Assembly (NCBI RefSeq): GCF_009707365.1
Contig: NZ_CP046122.1
Span: 558,001-622,000 of the forward strand
Direction of reading: 5' to 3'
DNA length: 64,000 bases
DNA from: Microlunatus sp. Gsoil 973
GTDB taxonomy: Bacteria; Actinomycetota; Actinomycetes; Propionibacteriales; Propionibacteriaceae
Positions 27,353 to 35,176 of the stretch are shown here, one piece after another; within the stretch, counting starts at the first letter, position 1; the number at the start of each line of letters is the position of its first letter. The notes below the pieces were generated by a model, which had not been told where the DNA came from, made no database searches, and saw nothing but the letters and a program-made list of their open reading frames with translations. The translations under genes were made by a program, and so were the position numbers.

Positions 27353-28455
27353 CCTCGATGGCGACGACCCGGGCGGACGATCGCAAGTCCCCACCCGATC
27401 CGGTGCCGGCCGCCCGGGCGGTCGGTGTCCGGTCGGTCCTCGCCCGGCATCCACTCGTTGCGTACGCGGTCCGCCGCTTCGGGCTGTACCTGATCGAGAT
27501 GTGGGGCGCGTTGACCATCGCGTTCTTCTTCTTCCGGTTGATCCCGGGCGATCCGATCCAGACCTTCATCCAGACCCTCCAGCAGAACTACGTCTACAAC
27601 GTGCAGGCCAGCGCGGAGGTGATCGCCCGGTACCAGCACGAGTTCGGCCTGGACGGCAACATCTTCGTGCAGTATCTGCACCACATGAAGAAGTTGATCA
27701 TCGATCATGACTTCGGTCCGTCCTTGATCAACTATCCGACCCCGGCGCAGGACGTGATCATGCAGTCGCTGCCCTGGACGATCGGACTGTTGGGCATCTC
27801 GGCGGTGATCGCCTGGGTTGCCGGGTTGGGTGCCGGGGCGGTGGCGGGCTGGCGCCGCGGCAAGCCGGGTGCCGAGGTCGCCACCAACCTGGCGATCATG
27901 CTCGGGCACGTGCCGTTCTACTTCGTGGCGCTGATCCTGGTCTACGTCTTCGCCTATTCGCTGGGCTGGTTGCCGGCGCGGTCGGCGTACGACTCCAACA
28001 TCCCGGTGGCGTTCTCGCCGCAATTCATCGGCAGTGTGCTGCAGCACGGGATCCTGCCGGCGGCGTCGATCGTGATCATCGGCATCTTCAACTGGTTGCT
28101 GTCGACGCGAATGCTGATGATCCCGGTGCTCGGTGAGGACTACCTGCTCTATGCCGAGGCCAAGGGGCTTCGTCCCGGCGACATCCTGACCCGGTACGCC
28201 CTCCGGAACTGTTACCTGCCGCAGGTGACGGCCTTCGGCCTGTCGTTGGGCTTCATCTTCAACGGCAACGTGTTGGTCGAACAGCTGTTCAACTATCCCG
28301 GACTGGGCAGCACGCTGGTCACGGCGATCCAGCAGTTGGACTTCAACACGATCCTGGCGGTCACCGACATGGCGATCATCTCGGTGCTGACCATCAACCT
28401 GATCCTGGACCTGGTGCTGCCGTTCCTGGATCCGCGCGTGAAGTACTGGGGGTGA
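27349..28455 (+). CDS. ABC importer permease, DppB type
   Basis: A 368-residue inner-membrane permease. About six TM helices follow a ~40-residue polar N-terminus. FFFRLIPGDPIQTF is the start signature of the DppB/OppB group, and EAKGLRPGDILTRYALRN is the cytoplasmic EAA loop contacting the ATPase. The end reads LPFLDPRVKYWG. ATG 27349 overlaps the stop of the binding-protein gene. It pairs with the DppC-type permease that follows. Confidence 0.93.
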   Translation: MTSMATTRADDRKSPPDPVPAARAVGVRSVLARHPLVAYAVRRFGLYLIEMWGALTIAFFFFRLIPGDPIQTFIQTLQQNYVYNVQASAEVIARYQHEFGLDGNIFVQYLHHMKKLIIDHDFGPSLINYPTPAQDVIMQSLPWTIGLLGISAVIAWVAGLGAGAVAGWRRGKPGAEVATNLAIMLGHVPFYFVALILVYVFAYSLGWLPARSAYDSNIPVAFSPQFIGSVLQHGILPAASIVIIGIFNWLLSTRMLMIPVLGEDYLLYAEAKGLRPGDILTRYALRNCYLPQVTAFGLSLGFIFNGNVLVEQLFNYPGLGSTLVTAIQQLDFNTILAVTDMAIISVLTINLILDLVLPFLDPRVKYWG

Positions 28456-28462
28456 CGGACTG

Positions 28463-29362
28463 ATGTCGATCATGACTTCGACGGCAACGATCGGCCGGGT
28501 GCTCAGGGCGCCGGTCGGCGTCGTCCGCAGCAGTCCGAAGTTGGCCGGCGGGCTGATCGTCCTGGCCCTGCTGGTGTTGGCATCGTTGAGCAGTCCGCTG
28601 GTCAGTAGGGCAATCGGACACGGGTCCGACCCGGTCGCGGTGGCTGCCTACGAACGCTGGCTGGTGCCGTCTCCGGCACATCCGCTCGGCACCGATCAAT
28701 TGGGCCGGGACGTCCTGTCGATGATCATCGGATCGATGTCGACCTCGCTGCAGATCGGCGCAATCGCGGGCGTGATCTCGACTGCGATCGGTGTGGTGGT
28801 GGCGTTCCTGGCCGGCTATCTCGGCGGCTGGGTCGACGCCGTACTGTCGACGTTCACCGGAATCCTGCTGGTGATTCCCACGTTCCCGCTGCTGATCGCG
28901 CTGTCGGCGTACGCGAAGGAGGTGACCCTCTTCCAGGTCGGCCTGATGTTGTCGATCTTCAGTTGGCCGTTCGCTGCCAAGATCATCAGATCGCAGGTGC
29001 TCAGCCTGCGCACCAGGCCGTACGTCGAACTGGCCAAGGTGAGCAAGGCCGGGGCGATGGAGGTGATCGTCACCGAGCTGCTGCCCAATCTTGCGCCGTT
29101 CATCGGTGTCGGTTTTGCATCGGCTGCACTCGGCGCGATCTTCGGCCTGGTCGGTCTCGAGGTCATCGGCCTCGGGCCGAGCGGCGTGATCGATCTGGGT
29201 CACATCATCTATTCGGCGATCTCCACCGGTGCGTTGACGCTGGGCGCGTGGCCGATGTTCGTGGTACCGATCGGCCTGCTGACGTTGCTGTTCGCGGCGT
29301 TGAACATGGTCAACATCGGACTGGAGGAGGTCTACAACCCGAGACTGAGGAGTGAGCGGTGA
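28463..29362 (+). CDS. ABC importer permease, DppC type
   Basis: A 299-residue second permease. The N-terminal signature HPLGTDQLGRDVLS is that of DppC/OppC. Five or six TM helices surround the EAA-like loop VELAKVSKAGAMEVIVTELLPN. The C-terminus ENMVNIGLEEVYNPRL form (here ALNMVNIGLEEVYNPRLRS) matches the family. The stop overlaps the start of the first ATPase gene by four bases. Together with the DppB-type subunit it forms the transmembrane channel. Confidence 0.93.
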   Translation: MSIMTSTATIGRVLRAPVGVVRSSPKLAGGLIVLALLVLASLSSPLVSRAIGHGSDPVAVAAYERWLVPSPAHPLGTDQLGRDVLSMIIGSMSTSLQIGAIAGVISTAIGVVVAFLAGYLGGWVDAVLSTFTGILLVIPTFPLLIALSAYAKEVTLFQVGLMLSIFSWPFAAKIIRSQVLSLRTRPYVELAKVSKAGAMEVIVTELLPNLAPFIGVGFASAALGAIFGLVGLEVIGLGPSGVIDLGHIIYSAISTGALTLGAWPMFVVPIGLLTLLFAALNMVNIGLEEVYNPRLRSER

Positions 29363-30192
29363 CGGATCGAGCGTCGGAGCCGGACGACATTCTGCAGATC
29401 TCCGATCTGACCGTCAGGTACAGCAGCCGGCCGGGTACGCCGTCGGCTGTCGACGGTGTTGATCTTGCCGTACGCCGGGGCGAGATCCTCGGCGTGGCGG
29501 GGGAGTCCGGGAGTGGCAAGAGCACCTTGGCTGTTGCGCTGCTGCGGTTGCTCAAGCGGCCCGGCAGAGTGACCGCCGGATCGATCCTCTTCCGTCCCCG
29601 GGACAGAAGCGAAGTTGATCTTCTCCGGGTGGGGGGACAAGGCGCTGCGCGGGCTACGCTGGCGCAATCTGGCCTATCTGCCGCAAGGGTCGATGAACTC
29701 ACTCAACCCGGTGGCCAGGATCCGTGACCAGTTCGCCGATGTCATTGTCGAACACGCCCCGCATCGTCGGGGGAGTTGGGCGAACTCGTACCGCGGCTGT
29801 TGGGCACGGTGGGGCTGCCGGCCCGGGTGGCGAACATGTATCCGCACGAGCTGTCCGGCGGGATGCGACAGCGGGTGTTGATGGCGATCTGCATCGCGCT
29901 GGAGCCGGACCTGATCGTCGCCGACGAGCCGACCACCGCGCTCGACGTGACGATCCAGCGGGTGATCCTGCAGACGCTGTCGGATCTGCGCAACGACTTC
30001 GGCGTGACATTGATCCTGATCTCCCACGACATGGGCGTACACGCCCAGCTCGCTGATCGGGTCGCTGTGATGTACGAGGGCAGGATCGTCGAGGTCGGCG
30101 ACACTCGGCAGATCTTCAAGGATCCGCAGGATCCTTACACAACGGCCTTGATCGACTCCATTCCGACGATCGAGGAACGGAGGGCATCGTGA
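29359..30192 (+). CDS. ABC importer ATPase, DppD type, with two compensating frameshifts
   Basis: The first part reads from GTG 29359 with Walker A GESGSGKST. The middle (about 29638-29769) is in the +1 frame and contains LAYLPQGSMNSLNPV (Q-loop). The last part returns to the first frame, with ABC signature ELSGGMRQR, Walker B LIVADEPTTALD and the switch His in ISHDMG. A G6 run at 29632-29637 with one G too many and a G5 run at 29769-29773 with one too few would restore a single ~277-residue protein. As written, translation stops at 29727. Sequencing error is likely, but a real lesion would disable import. Confidence 0.85.
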
Positions 30193-31070
30193 CTACGGAG
30201 TCGGCGGGTCATCGGATCGACCTGGACAACGTGAGCCAGGAGTTCCATGCCCGGGGCACCACGAGCGGCTTCATGACCGCCGTGGACGGGGTGAGCTTCA
30301 CACTGACCTCGGAGGCGGCCCAGGTGGTCAGCCTGGTCGGCCAGAGCGGCAGCGGGAAGAGCACCATCGCCCGGATCATCCTCGGGCTGCAGAAACCGAG
30401 TGCCGGCGAGGTCACCTATGACGGCAAGGACATCTACCGGCTGTCCCGGAGCGGCTCCAACGACTATCGACGACAGGTCCAGCCGGTGTTCCAGGATCCG
30501 TACGCGATCTTCAACCCGGTCTACCGGGTCGATCGGGTGCTCTGGAAGGCCGCGCACAAGTTCGGTGTGGCGAACAGCCGGGCGGCGGCCGAGGAACGGA
30601 TCGAGGAGTCGCTGACAGCCGTACGGTTGGACCCGAAACAGGTGCTGGGTCGGTATCCGCATCAGCTGTCCGGCGGGCAGCGGCAACGGATCATGCTGGC
30701 CCGGGTGCATCTGCTCCGGCCGGCGTTCATCATCGCCGACGAGCCGGTGTCGATGCTGGACGCCCAGGTGCGCAAGTCGTTCCTGGACATCCTGCTCGAC
30801 TTCGGTGAGAAGTACCGGATGACCACGTTGTTCATCACCCATGACCTGTCCACCGTGTCCTATCTGGGCGGCGAGATGATGGTGATCACCAACGGCAAGG
30901 TCGTCGAGAGTGGTTCGGTGCATACGGTGATGGCCGAGCCGTCGCATCCCTACACCCGACTGCTGTTGGACTCGGTTCCCCGACCTGATCCCGACCAGCG
31001 CTGGACCGACCGGATCACCGTCGACGACAAGGGCGACCAGATCCTGATCGACCAGCCCCTCATCGACTAG
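30189..31070 (+). CDS. ABC importer ATPase, DppF type
   Basis: A 293-residue nucleotide-binding subunit with Walker A GQSGSGKST, Q-loop PVFQDPYAIFNP, signature QLSGGQRQR, Walker B FIIADEPVSMLD and H-loop FITHDLS. The C-terminal SHPYTRLLLDSVP is typical of DppF/OppF subunits. ATGA-type overlap with the upstream ATPase. It drives import together with the DppD-type subunit. A copy of the 45-nt element begins 8 bp after its stop. Confidence 0.93.
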   Translation: MTTESAGHRIDLDNVSQEFHARGTTSGFMTAVDGVSFTLTSEAAQVVSLVGQSGSGKSTIARIILGLQKPSAGEVTYDGKDIYRLSRSGSNDYRRQVQPVFQDPYAIFNPVYRVDRVLWKAAHKFGVANSRAAAEERIEESLTAVRLDPKQVLGRYPHQLSGGQRQRIMLARVHLLRPAFIIADEPVSMLDAQVRKSFLDILLDFGEKYRMTTLFITHDLSTVSYLGGEMMVITNGKVVESGSVHTVMAEPSHPYTRLLLDSVPRPDPDQRWTDRITVDDKGDQILIDQPLID

Positions 31071-31078
31071 CCCTGACT

Positions 31079-31119
31079 CGCCGAGGGGTCAGATATTCCC
31101 TGATATTCGCGGTGTGTCG
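31079..31119 (+). repeat. 3'-end element copy c
   Basis: CGCCGAGGGGTCAGATATTC at the 5' end and GCGGTGTGTCG at the 3' end, in sense orientation 8 bp after the DppF-type gene stop. It abuts an inverted copy (c'), together making a large palindrome between two convergent genes. Confidence 0.85.
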
Positions 31120-31161
31120 TCGGCACACACCGCCGGATCCGAGAAGATCGACCCCTCGGCG
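31120..31161 (-). repeat. 3'-end element copy c' (inverted)
   Basis: Read on the minus strand it starts CGCCGAGGGGTCGATCTTC and reaches GCGGTGTGTGCCGA. It begins 7 bp after the stop of the minus-strand SRPBCC gene, so again in sense orientation to the gene just ended. With copy c it can pair as an outer 12-bp stem (CGCCGAGGGGTC) and an inner 9-bp stem (GCGGTGTGT), which could act as a bidirectional terminator. Confidence 0.8.
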
Positions 31162-31168
31162 CCGGCCG

Positions 31169-31651
31169 TCAGCCGGCCGCTGCGGCGAACCGCTGCAGGT
31201 AGAGCGGCCAGCCGTCGGCGCCGGAAACGCCTTCGCGCAGGTTCTCCCAGCCCTCACCGTGGCGATCGAGATTGCGGTGCTCGAGTTCGACGCGGGTACG
31301 GCTGGCGTCCAGGGACGTGAAGGTGACCTCGATCTCGCTGCACTGGTCGGGGTCGGTCTCGATTCGCCAATTCGGATCGATGTCCCAGCTGATCACGAAT
31401 CGATGCGGCGGCTCGAAGACCAGGACTCGCGACCAGCGGCTCTCGCTACCGTCCTCCAGCCTGTCGTACAGATGGCCGCCGACACGCGGCTCGAAGACCG
31501 ATTCGACGACCGGTGAGGCCTGTGGATTGTGATCATGTGGCTTGATCTTGTCCCACTGCTCGTGGAAGACCGCGAACGCATGATCGATCGGTACGCCGAT
31601 CTCGATCTCGTGACGGATCGCAGTGGGTGCGGCTGTCTCGGTCATGATCAT
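31169..31651 (-). CDS. SRPBCC/AHSA1-type domain protein
   Basis: A 160-residue protein with the activator-of-Hsp90-like START fold used by many ArsR-linked genes: IGVPIDHAFAVFHEQWDKI at the N-terminus, VFEPRVGGHLYDR and WSRVLVFEPPHRFVISWD in the middle, and DGWPLYLQRFAA at the end. The function is unknown; such proteins probably bind small hydrophobic ligands. Its start overlaps the ArsR-type gene stop by four bases, so the two are co-translated. ATG 31645 is an alternative start. Confidence 0.88.
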   Translation of the reverse strand: MIMTETAAPTAIRHEIEIGVPIDHAFAVFHEQWDKIKPHDHNPQASPVVESVFEPRVGGHLYDRLEDGSESRWSRVLVFEPPHRFVISWDIDPNWRIETDPDQCSEIEVTFTSLDASRTRVELEHRNLDRHGEGWENLREGVSGADGWPLYLQRFAAAAG

Positions 31652-31974
31652 TCCCCTTGTGTTGAGTGAAAAGTCTCTTCTGCGACGCGTTTGAGGTTCT
31701 GCAATGTCGTCGTCCAGAAGCGGTCCAGGTCGCGGCGGAGCGGCTCGAGGCCCGCCGGGTCGGCGTGATAGATGCGGCGGGTTCCCCGTTGATCAACAGC
31801 GACCAGCCGGGCGTCGTGCAACACCTTGAGGTGCTGGGACACCGCCGGTCGGCTGATCGGCAGGGTCTTGGCGAGCTCGGCCACCGACAGCGGTTGCTGT
31901 GCCAGGCGCTCGAGGATGTCCCGCCGTCGCGGATCTCCGAGTGCCGTCCACCCATCGACTTGGTAAGTCGTCAC
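31648..31974 (-). CDS. ArsR-family winged-helix regulator
   Basis: A 108-residue HTH protein. The recognition region is LSVAELAKTLPISRPAVSQHLKVLHDARLV, preceded by ALGDPRRRDILERLAQQP, the usual ArsR layout. It lacks the Cys-rich metal sites of true ArsR/SmtB sensors, like most members linked to SRPBCC/AHSA1 genes. GTG 31974 is the start. A palindrome just upstream is its probable operator. Confidence 0.9.
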   Translation of the reverse strand: MTTYQVDGWTALGDPRRRDILERLAQQPLSVAELAKTLPISRPAVSQHLKVLHDARLVAVDQRGTRRIYHADPAGLEPLRRDLDRFWTTTLQNLKRVAEETFHSTQGE

Positions 31975-31978
31975 GAAC

Positions 31979-31996
31979 GGTAAGTTACTGCTTACC
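31979..31996. promoter_or_regulatory. Probable ArsR-type operator
   Basis: GGTAAGTTACTGCTTACC is a perfect inverted repeat (GGTAAG, six-base spacer, CTTACC) four bases upstream of the regulator start. A further half-site GGTAAG lies at 31962-31967, inside the gene. Position and form fit autorepression of the ArsR/SRPBCC pair. Confidence 0.7.
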
Positions 31997-32035
31997 GATG
32001 GGTTGAGTCAACAGGCATTCGCAGGCGATTTCCGG

Positions 32036-32485
32036 CCGCGCACCGCTCGCGTCGACGGGGCCGTGCTCGCCGCGCACGGCAGGCTCGAACGGCGCACTGC
32101 GGCTCGACGTCGCACCACGTTCTCGGCCACGCCCGGCTTCTCCGCCGCGCACCACTTTCTCGACGGCGCACCACTTCCTCGTCGGCGCACCACTTCCTCG
32201 GCCGCGCACCTCCTGCAGCCGGTGCGGCGCCGAGGAAAGGTTGCGGGAGCGACGAACTGGTGCGGGGGCGACGAACTGGTGCGCCGTCGGGGAACTGGTG
32301 CGGGGGCGACGAACTGGTGCGGGGAAGAACTTGTGCGGGAAGTACTTGTGCGGGGGCGACCAACTGGTGCGGGGACGAACTTGTGCGCGGTCGACCACCT
32401 GGTGGGAGACCAACGGCCGGGTGCGGGAGCGACGAACTGGTGCGTGGTCGAGCAACCCGTGCGGGGGCCACCAACCCGGTGCGCG
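32036..32485. repeat. Mirrored array E3, the largest copy (~450 bp)
   Basis: The left arm (about 32036-32205) carries CGCACC-type units, the last three nearly identical (GCGCACCACTTCCTCGTCG form). The centre is at about 32205-32226, with CTGCAG in the middle. The right arm (to about 32485) has ten or more GGTGCG-type units, mostly 19 nt (GGGGCGACGAACTGGTGCG), with some 15-16-nt units that have lost the middle. Same plan as E1 and E2. The spread of unit lengths suggests slippage. It lies between the ArsR-type start and the 3'-end elements that follow the polyprenyl synthetase gene. Confidence 0.85.
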
Positions 32486-32528
32486 AACGAGCATCACCCA
32501 TGCAGGCTGGACACACCCACCCGGCACC

Positions 32529-32570
32529 GCGACACGCCGACCAGATGAGGGATTTACTGACCCCTCGGCA
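32529..32570 (-). repeat. 3'-end element copy e
   Basis: Minus-strand copy starting TGCCGAGGGGTCAGTAAATC and ending GTCGGCGTGTCGC. It follows copy d in tandem, with the same linker type as in the pair at 25.1 kb. Confidence 0.8.
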
Positions 32571-32576
32571 TGAGGG

Positions 32577-32622
32577 GGTGGCGACACGCCGCGAAGATCA
32601 GGGTTTTTGTGACCCCTCGGCG
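32577..32622 (-). repeat. 3'-end element copy d
   Basis: Minus-strand copy starting CGCCGAGGGGTCACAAAAAC and ending GCGGCGTGTCGCCACC, seven bases after the polyprenyl synthetase stop and in its sense direction. With copy e it forms a dimer homologous to copies a and b. Confidence 0.85.
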
Positions 32623-32629
32623 GGAGGGG

Positions 32630-33769
32630 CTAGAACTCGCGGCGGACGGCAGCGGAGGCGAGGGCGGTCAGGGCGGTAAGGCCGTCATCGGTGATGTCGG
32701 CGCCGGCGAGGGCGGCGAGCGCCTCGGTGTGATCGTTGTCGATCATCTTCTCCACGGCCTCGCGGGCACCCGAGGCGATGATCACCTCTTGCAGTTGACC
32801 GATGCCGTCCGCGTCGAGGTCGGGATTGCCGATCTGGGTCTCCAGCAGCTTGCGCCCGGCGGAGTCGGCGCCGGCCAGTGCCTGGGCGACAAGTACCGTG
32901 CGCTTTCCCTCCCGAAGATCATCGCCGCTGGGCTTCCCGGTGAGTTGGCTGTCACCGAAGACGCCGAGCAGATCGTCGCGATACTGGAACGCCCGGCCGA
33001 TCGGGGAACCGAACGCGCCCAATCGCTGCTGGAGTTGATCATCCGCGCCACCGAGTGCCGCACCGAACTGGAGCGGTCGACGTACGGTGTAGCGGGCCGA
33101 CTTGTACTCCACCACCCGACTGGCCTCATCCAGCGCCCGTTGCAGCCGCTTCTGATCATCGGCCATCTCGGCGGGTCGATAACTGAACCGGTCCTGGGCC
33201 TGGGACACCACGTCGAGGAACTGCCCCGCAGTGACCTCGGTACGCATCACCTCGAGCACCGGCAGGCCGCGATCGAGTACGCCGAGGCCGATACCGGAAT
33301 CGTGCAACATCTGCATCGACCAGATCAGCAGCAGATCGCCGGCCAGGATCGCGCCCGATCGCCCGAAGGCCTCAGGGTCGCCGAGGAACCCCAGGTCGCT
33401 GTGCAGCTGTTGGAACTGGCGATGCGCGGCCGGCCGGCCGCGGCGCAGATCGGAGGCGTCCATCACGTCGTCGTGGACCAGCGCGCTGGCATGCAACAGG
33501 TCGAGACTCGCAGCCGCCCGCAGCAGCCCGGCCCGCAAGTCGTCCGGCGGGCTGCCGGCTGCGGCGACGTACCCCCAGTAACAGAAGGCCGGCCGCAGCC
33601 GCTTGCCGCCGGCGGCCAGATCCCGGGCGATCCGCAGCAATGGCTCGGTCTCGGTGCCCATGCTGGCCAGAATCGCGGCCTGCCGGTCGAGGAAATCGGC
33701 GATGGCGTCCGACACGGCTCCGGTGAAGGCCGGGCTGAGCGGTGCGGAGGGATCCGGCAGGGTGGTCAC
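32630..33769 (-). CDS. Polyprenyl diphosphate synthase (trans-isoprenyl, IdsA-type)
   Basis: A 379-residue all-trans prenyltransferase. The first Asp-rich motif is LVHDDVMDASD, the second is QYRDDLLGVFGD, with upstream GGKRLRPAFCYW and the Lys of GKPSGDDLREGKRT. It condenses isopentenyl units onto an allylic diphosphate to make geranylgeranyl or longer diphosphate. Residues before the first motif are Ala/Ser-Leu rather than bulky, which usually permits C20 or longer, but I cannot fix chain length. It is the counterpart of idsA2 (Rv2173) by position. Start is GTG 33769. Confidence 0.92.
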   Translation of the reverse strand: MTTLPDPSAPLSPAFTGAVSDAIADFLDRQAAILASMGTETEPLLRIARDLAAGGKRLRPAFCYWGYVAAAGSPPDDLRAGLLRAAASLDLLHASALVHDDVMDASDLRRGRPAAHRQFQQLHSDLGFLGDPEAFGRSGAILAGDLLLIWSMQMLHDSGIGLGVLDRGLPVLEVMRTEVTAGQFLDVVSQAQDRFSYRPAEMADDQKRLQRALDEASRVVEYKSARYTVRRPLQFGAALGGADDQLQQRLGAFGSPIGRAFQYRDDLLGVFGDSQLTGKPSGDDLREGKRTVLVAQALAGADSAGRKLLETQIGNPDLDADGIGQLQEVIIASGAREAVEKMIDNDHTEALAALAGADITDDGLTALTALASAAVRREF

Positions 33770-33844
33770 GAATAGAGCGTACGGCGTCGATTCTGCGCCG
33801 GACAGCCACCTACTACAAATCGTAGGATTTCCGGGCCACCTGTT

Positions 33845-33907
33845 CCCGCACCAAGCACTGCATCCCGCACCAGGTACACCTGGTGCGGGATGCAGCAGCT
33901 GGTGCGG
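33845..33907. repeat. Mirrored element E4 (minimal form with perfect hairpin)
   Basis: One left unit (CCCGCACCAAGCACTGCAT), a centre CCCGCACCAGGT-AC-ACCTGGTGCGGG (a perfect 12-bp stem with a two-base loop, 33864-33889), and one right unit (ATGCAGCAGCTGGTGCGG) that pairs imperfectly with the left one. This is the simplest version of E1-E3. It lies between two minus-strand genes, upstream of the polyprenyl synthetase start. Confidence 0.85.
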
Positions 33908-33931
33908 CTGGAGGGGCTGGCAGGCGACTGA

Positions 33932-35125
33932 TCACTCTGTGGGCGGTAGCGGCTGCTTGGGCAGTCGCTTCACGCGCGGCCGGCGCTTCGGTCGCTCGGG
34001 GATCAGCGATCGCATCTCCTCCAGCTTGCCGAAGCACAACAGCCGGTCGTCGGCCTCCAGGATGTGGTCGGCCTGCGGATTGGGGATGACCGACGGCCCG
34101 CGGTGCAGGGTGAGCACGGCGATGTCCCGCTCGCGTAGCCCGGAGTCGCCCAGCGTCTTGCCGATCAGGTTGGCATCGCCGTGCACGACAAGTTCGGCGA
34201 CACCGTAGCCCGTGGACACCGACAGGCGCTCGCGGACGTCGATCTGCGGAAAGGCGACCTGGTTGGCGATGTAGTCGATCACCGCGCCGGCGACATCCAG
34301 GTTGGTGGCGGTCTCGATGCCCTGCAGCCCGGGGGAGGAGTTGACCTCCATGACCAGAGGGCCGTCGTTGCCCTCGAGCATGTCGACGCCGGCCACCTTG
34401 AGTCCCATGATCTGGGCAGCACGGACCGCGGTGCGGGCGTAGTGGTCGTCGAGTTCGACCTTCGCGACACCACCGCCGCGATGCACATTGGACCGGAACT
34501 CCTCGCCGTTGGCGGTGCGGCGCATCGCCGCGACGACCCGGTCACCGATCACGAAGGCGCGGATGTCCCGGCCCCGGGACTCCCGGATGAACTTCTGGAT
34601 CAGGACGTTCTGGCGGGTGGACTGCAGCGTCTCGATGATCGCTTCGGCGACCTTGATGTCCGGGGCCAGGATCACCCCGATGCCCTGAGTGCCCTCCAGC
34701 AGTTTGAGTACGACCGGCGCGCCGCCGACGCGTTCGATGGCCGGGATCACGTCCGCCTTGTCCCGGACGAACGCGGTCGGCGGCATCGCGATGCCGTGCC
34801 GGGACAGGATCTGGTTGGCGCGCAGCTTGTCGCGGGAGTTGGAGATGCCGGCTGCCGGGTTCGGCGTGTAGACGTCCATCTGCTCGAACTGCCGTACGAC
34901 AGCGGTGCCGTAGTAGGTGATCGAGTTTCCGATCCTGGGGACGATCGCGTCGTAGTCGCTCAACCGGCGGCCGCGGTACTGCAGGTCGGCTTCGTCCCCG
35001 GACAGGTCGATCGCGAACCGCATCGTGTCCAGCACGCGCGCCGCGTGGCCGCGATCGAGGGCCGCAGCGCGCAGCCGCTGGGTGCTGTAGCTGTGCGGTG
35101 CACGGGACAGGATGGCGATCTTCAC
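33932..35125 (-). CDS. rimK: RimK-family alpha-L-glutamate ligase with C-terminal TrkA-C (RCK_C) domain
   Basis: A 397-residue ATP-grasp ligase. Residues 1-300 match RimK, which adds glutamates to the C-terminus of ribosomal protein S6: VKIAILSRAPHSYSTQRL, GNSITYYGTAVVRQFEQMD, KLLEGTQGIGVILA, FIRESRGRDIRAFV and GPLVMEVNSSPGLQGIE. The remaining ~90 residues are a TrkA-C-like ligand-binding domain (VAELVVHGDANLIGKTLGDS, then VIPNPQADHILEADDRLL), followed by a basic tail. GTG 35125 is chosen for the AAGAAGGG site five bases upstream. The partner protease gene is divergent, 51 bp away. Confidence 0.9.
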   Translation of the reverse strand: MKIAILSRAPHSYSTQRLRAAALDRGHAARVLDTMRFAIDLSGDEADLQYRGRRLSDYDAIVPRIGNSITYYGTAVVRQFEQMDVYTPNPAAGISNSRDKLRANQILSRHGIAMPPTAFVRDKADVIPAIERVGGAPVVLKLLEGTQGIGVILAPDIKVAEAIIETLQSTRQNVLIQKFIRESRGRDIRAFVIGDRVVAAMRRTANGEEFRSNVHRGGGVAKVELDDHYARTAVRAAQIMGLKVAGVDMLEGNDGPLVMEVNSSPGLQGIETATNLDVAGAVIDYIANQVAFPQIDVRERLSVSTGYGVAELVVHGDANLIGKTLGDSGLRERDIAVLTLHRGPSVIPNPQADHILEADDRLLCFGKLEEMRSLIPERPKRRPRVKRLPKQPLPPTE

Positions 35126-35176
35126 AGAGGCCCTTCTTACCCGATGGTGTGTGAACCGATGGTGCGGCCTGGTTGG

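Noticed and set aside
31985-32587. Open frames across array E3
   Set aside because: Same reason as above. The residue pattern is only a translation of the repeat in rotating frames.
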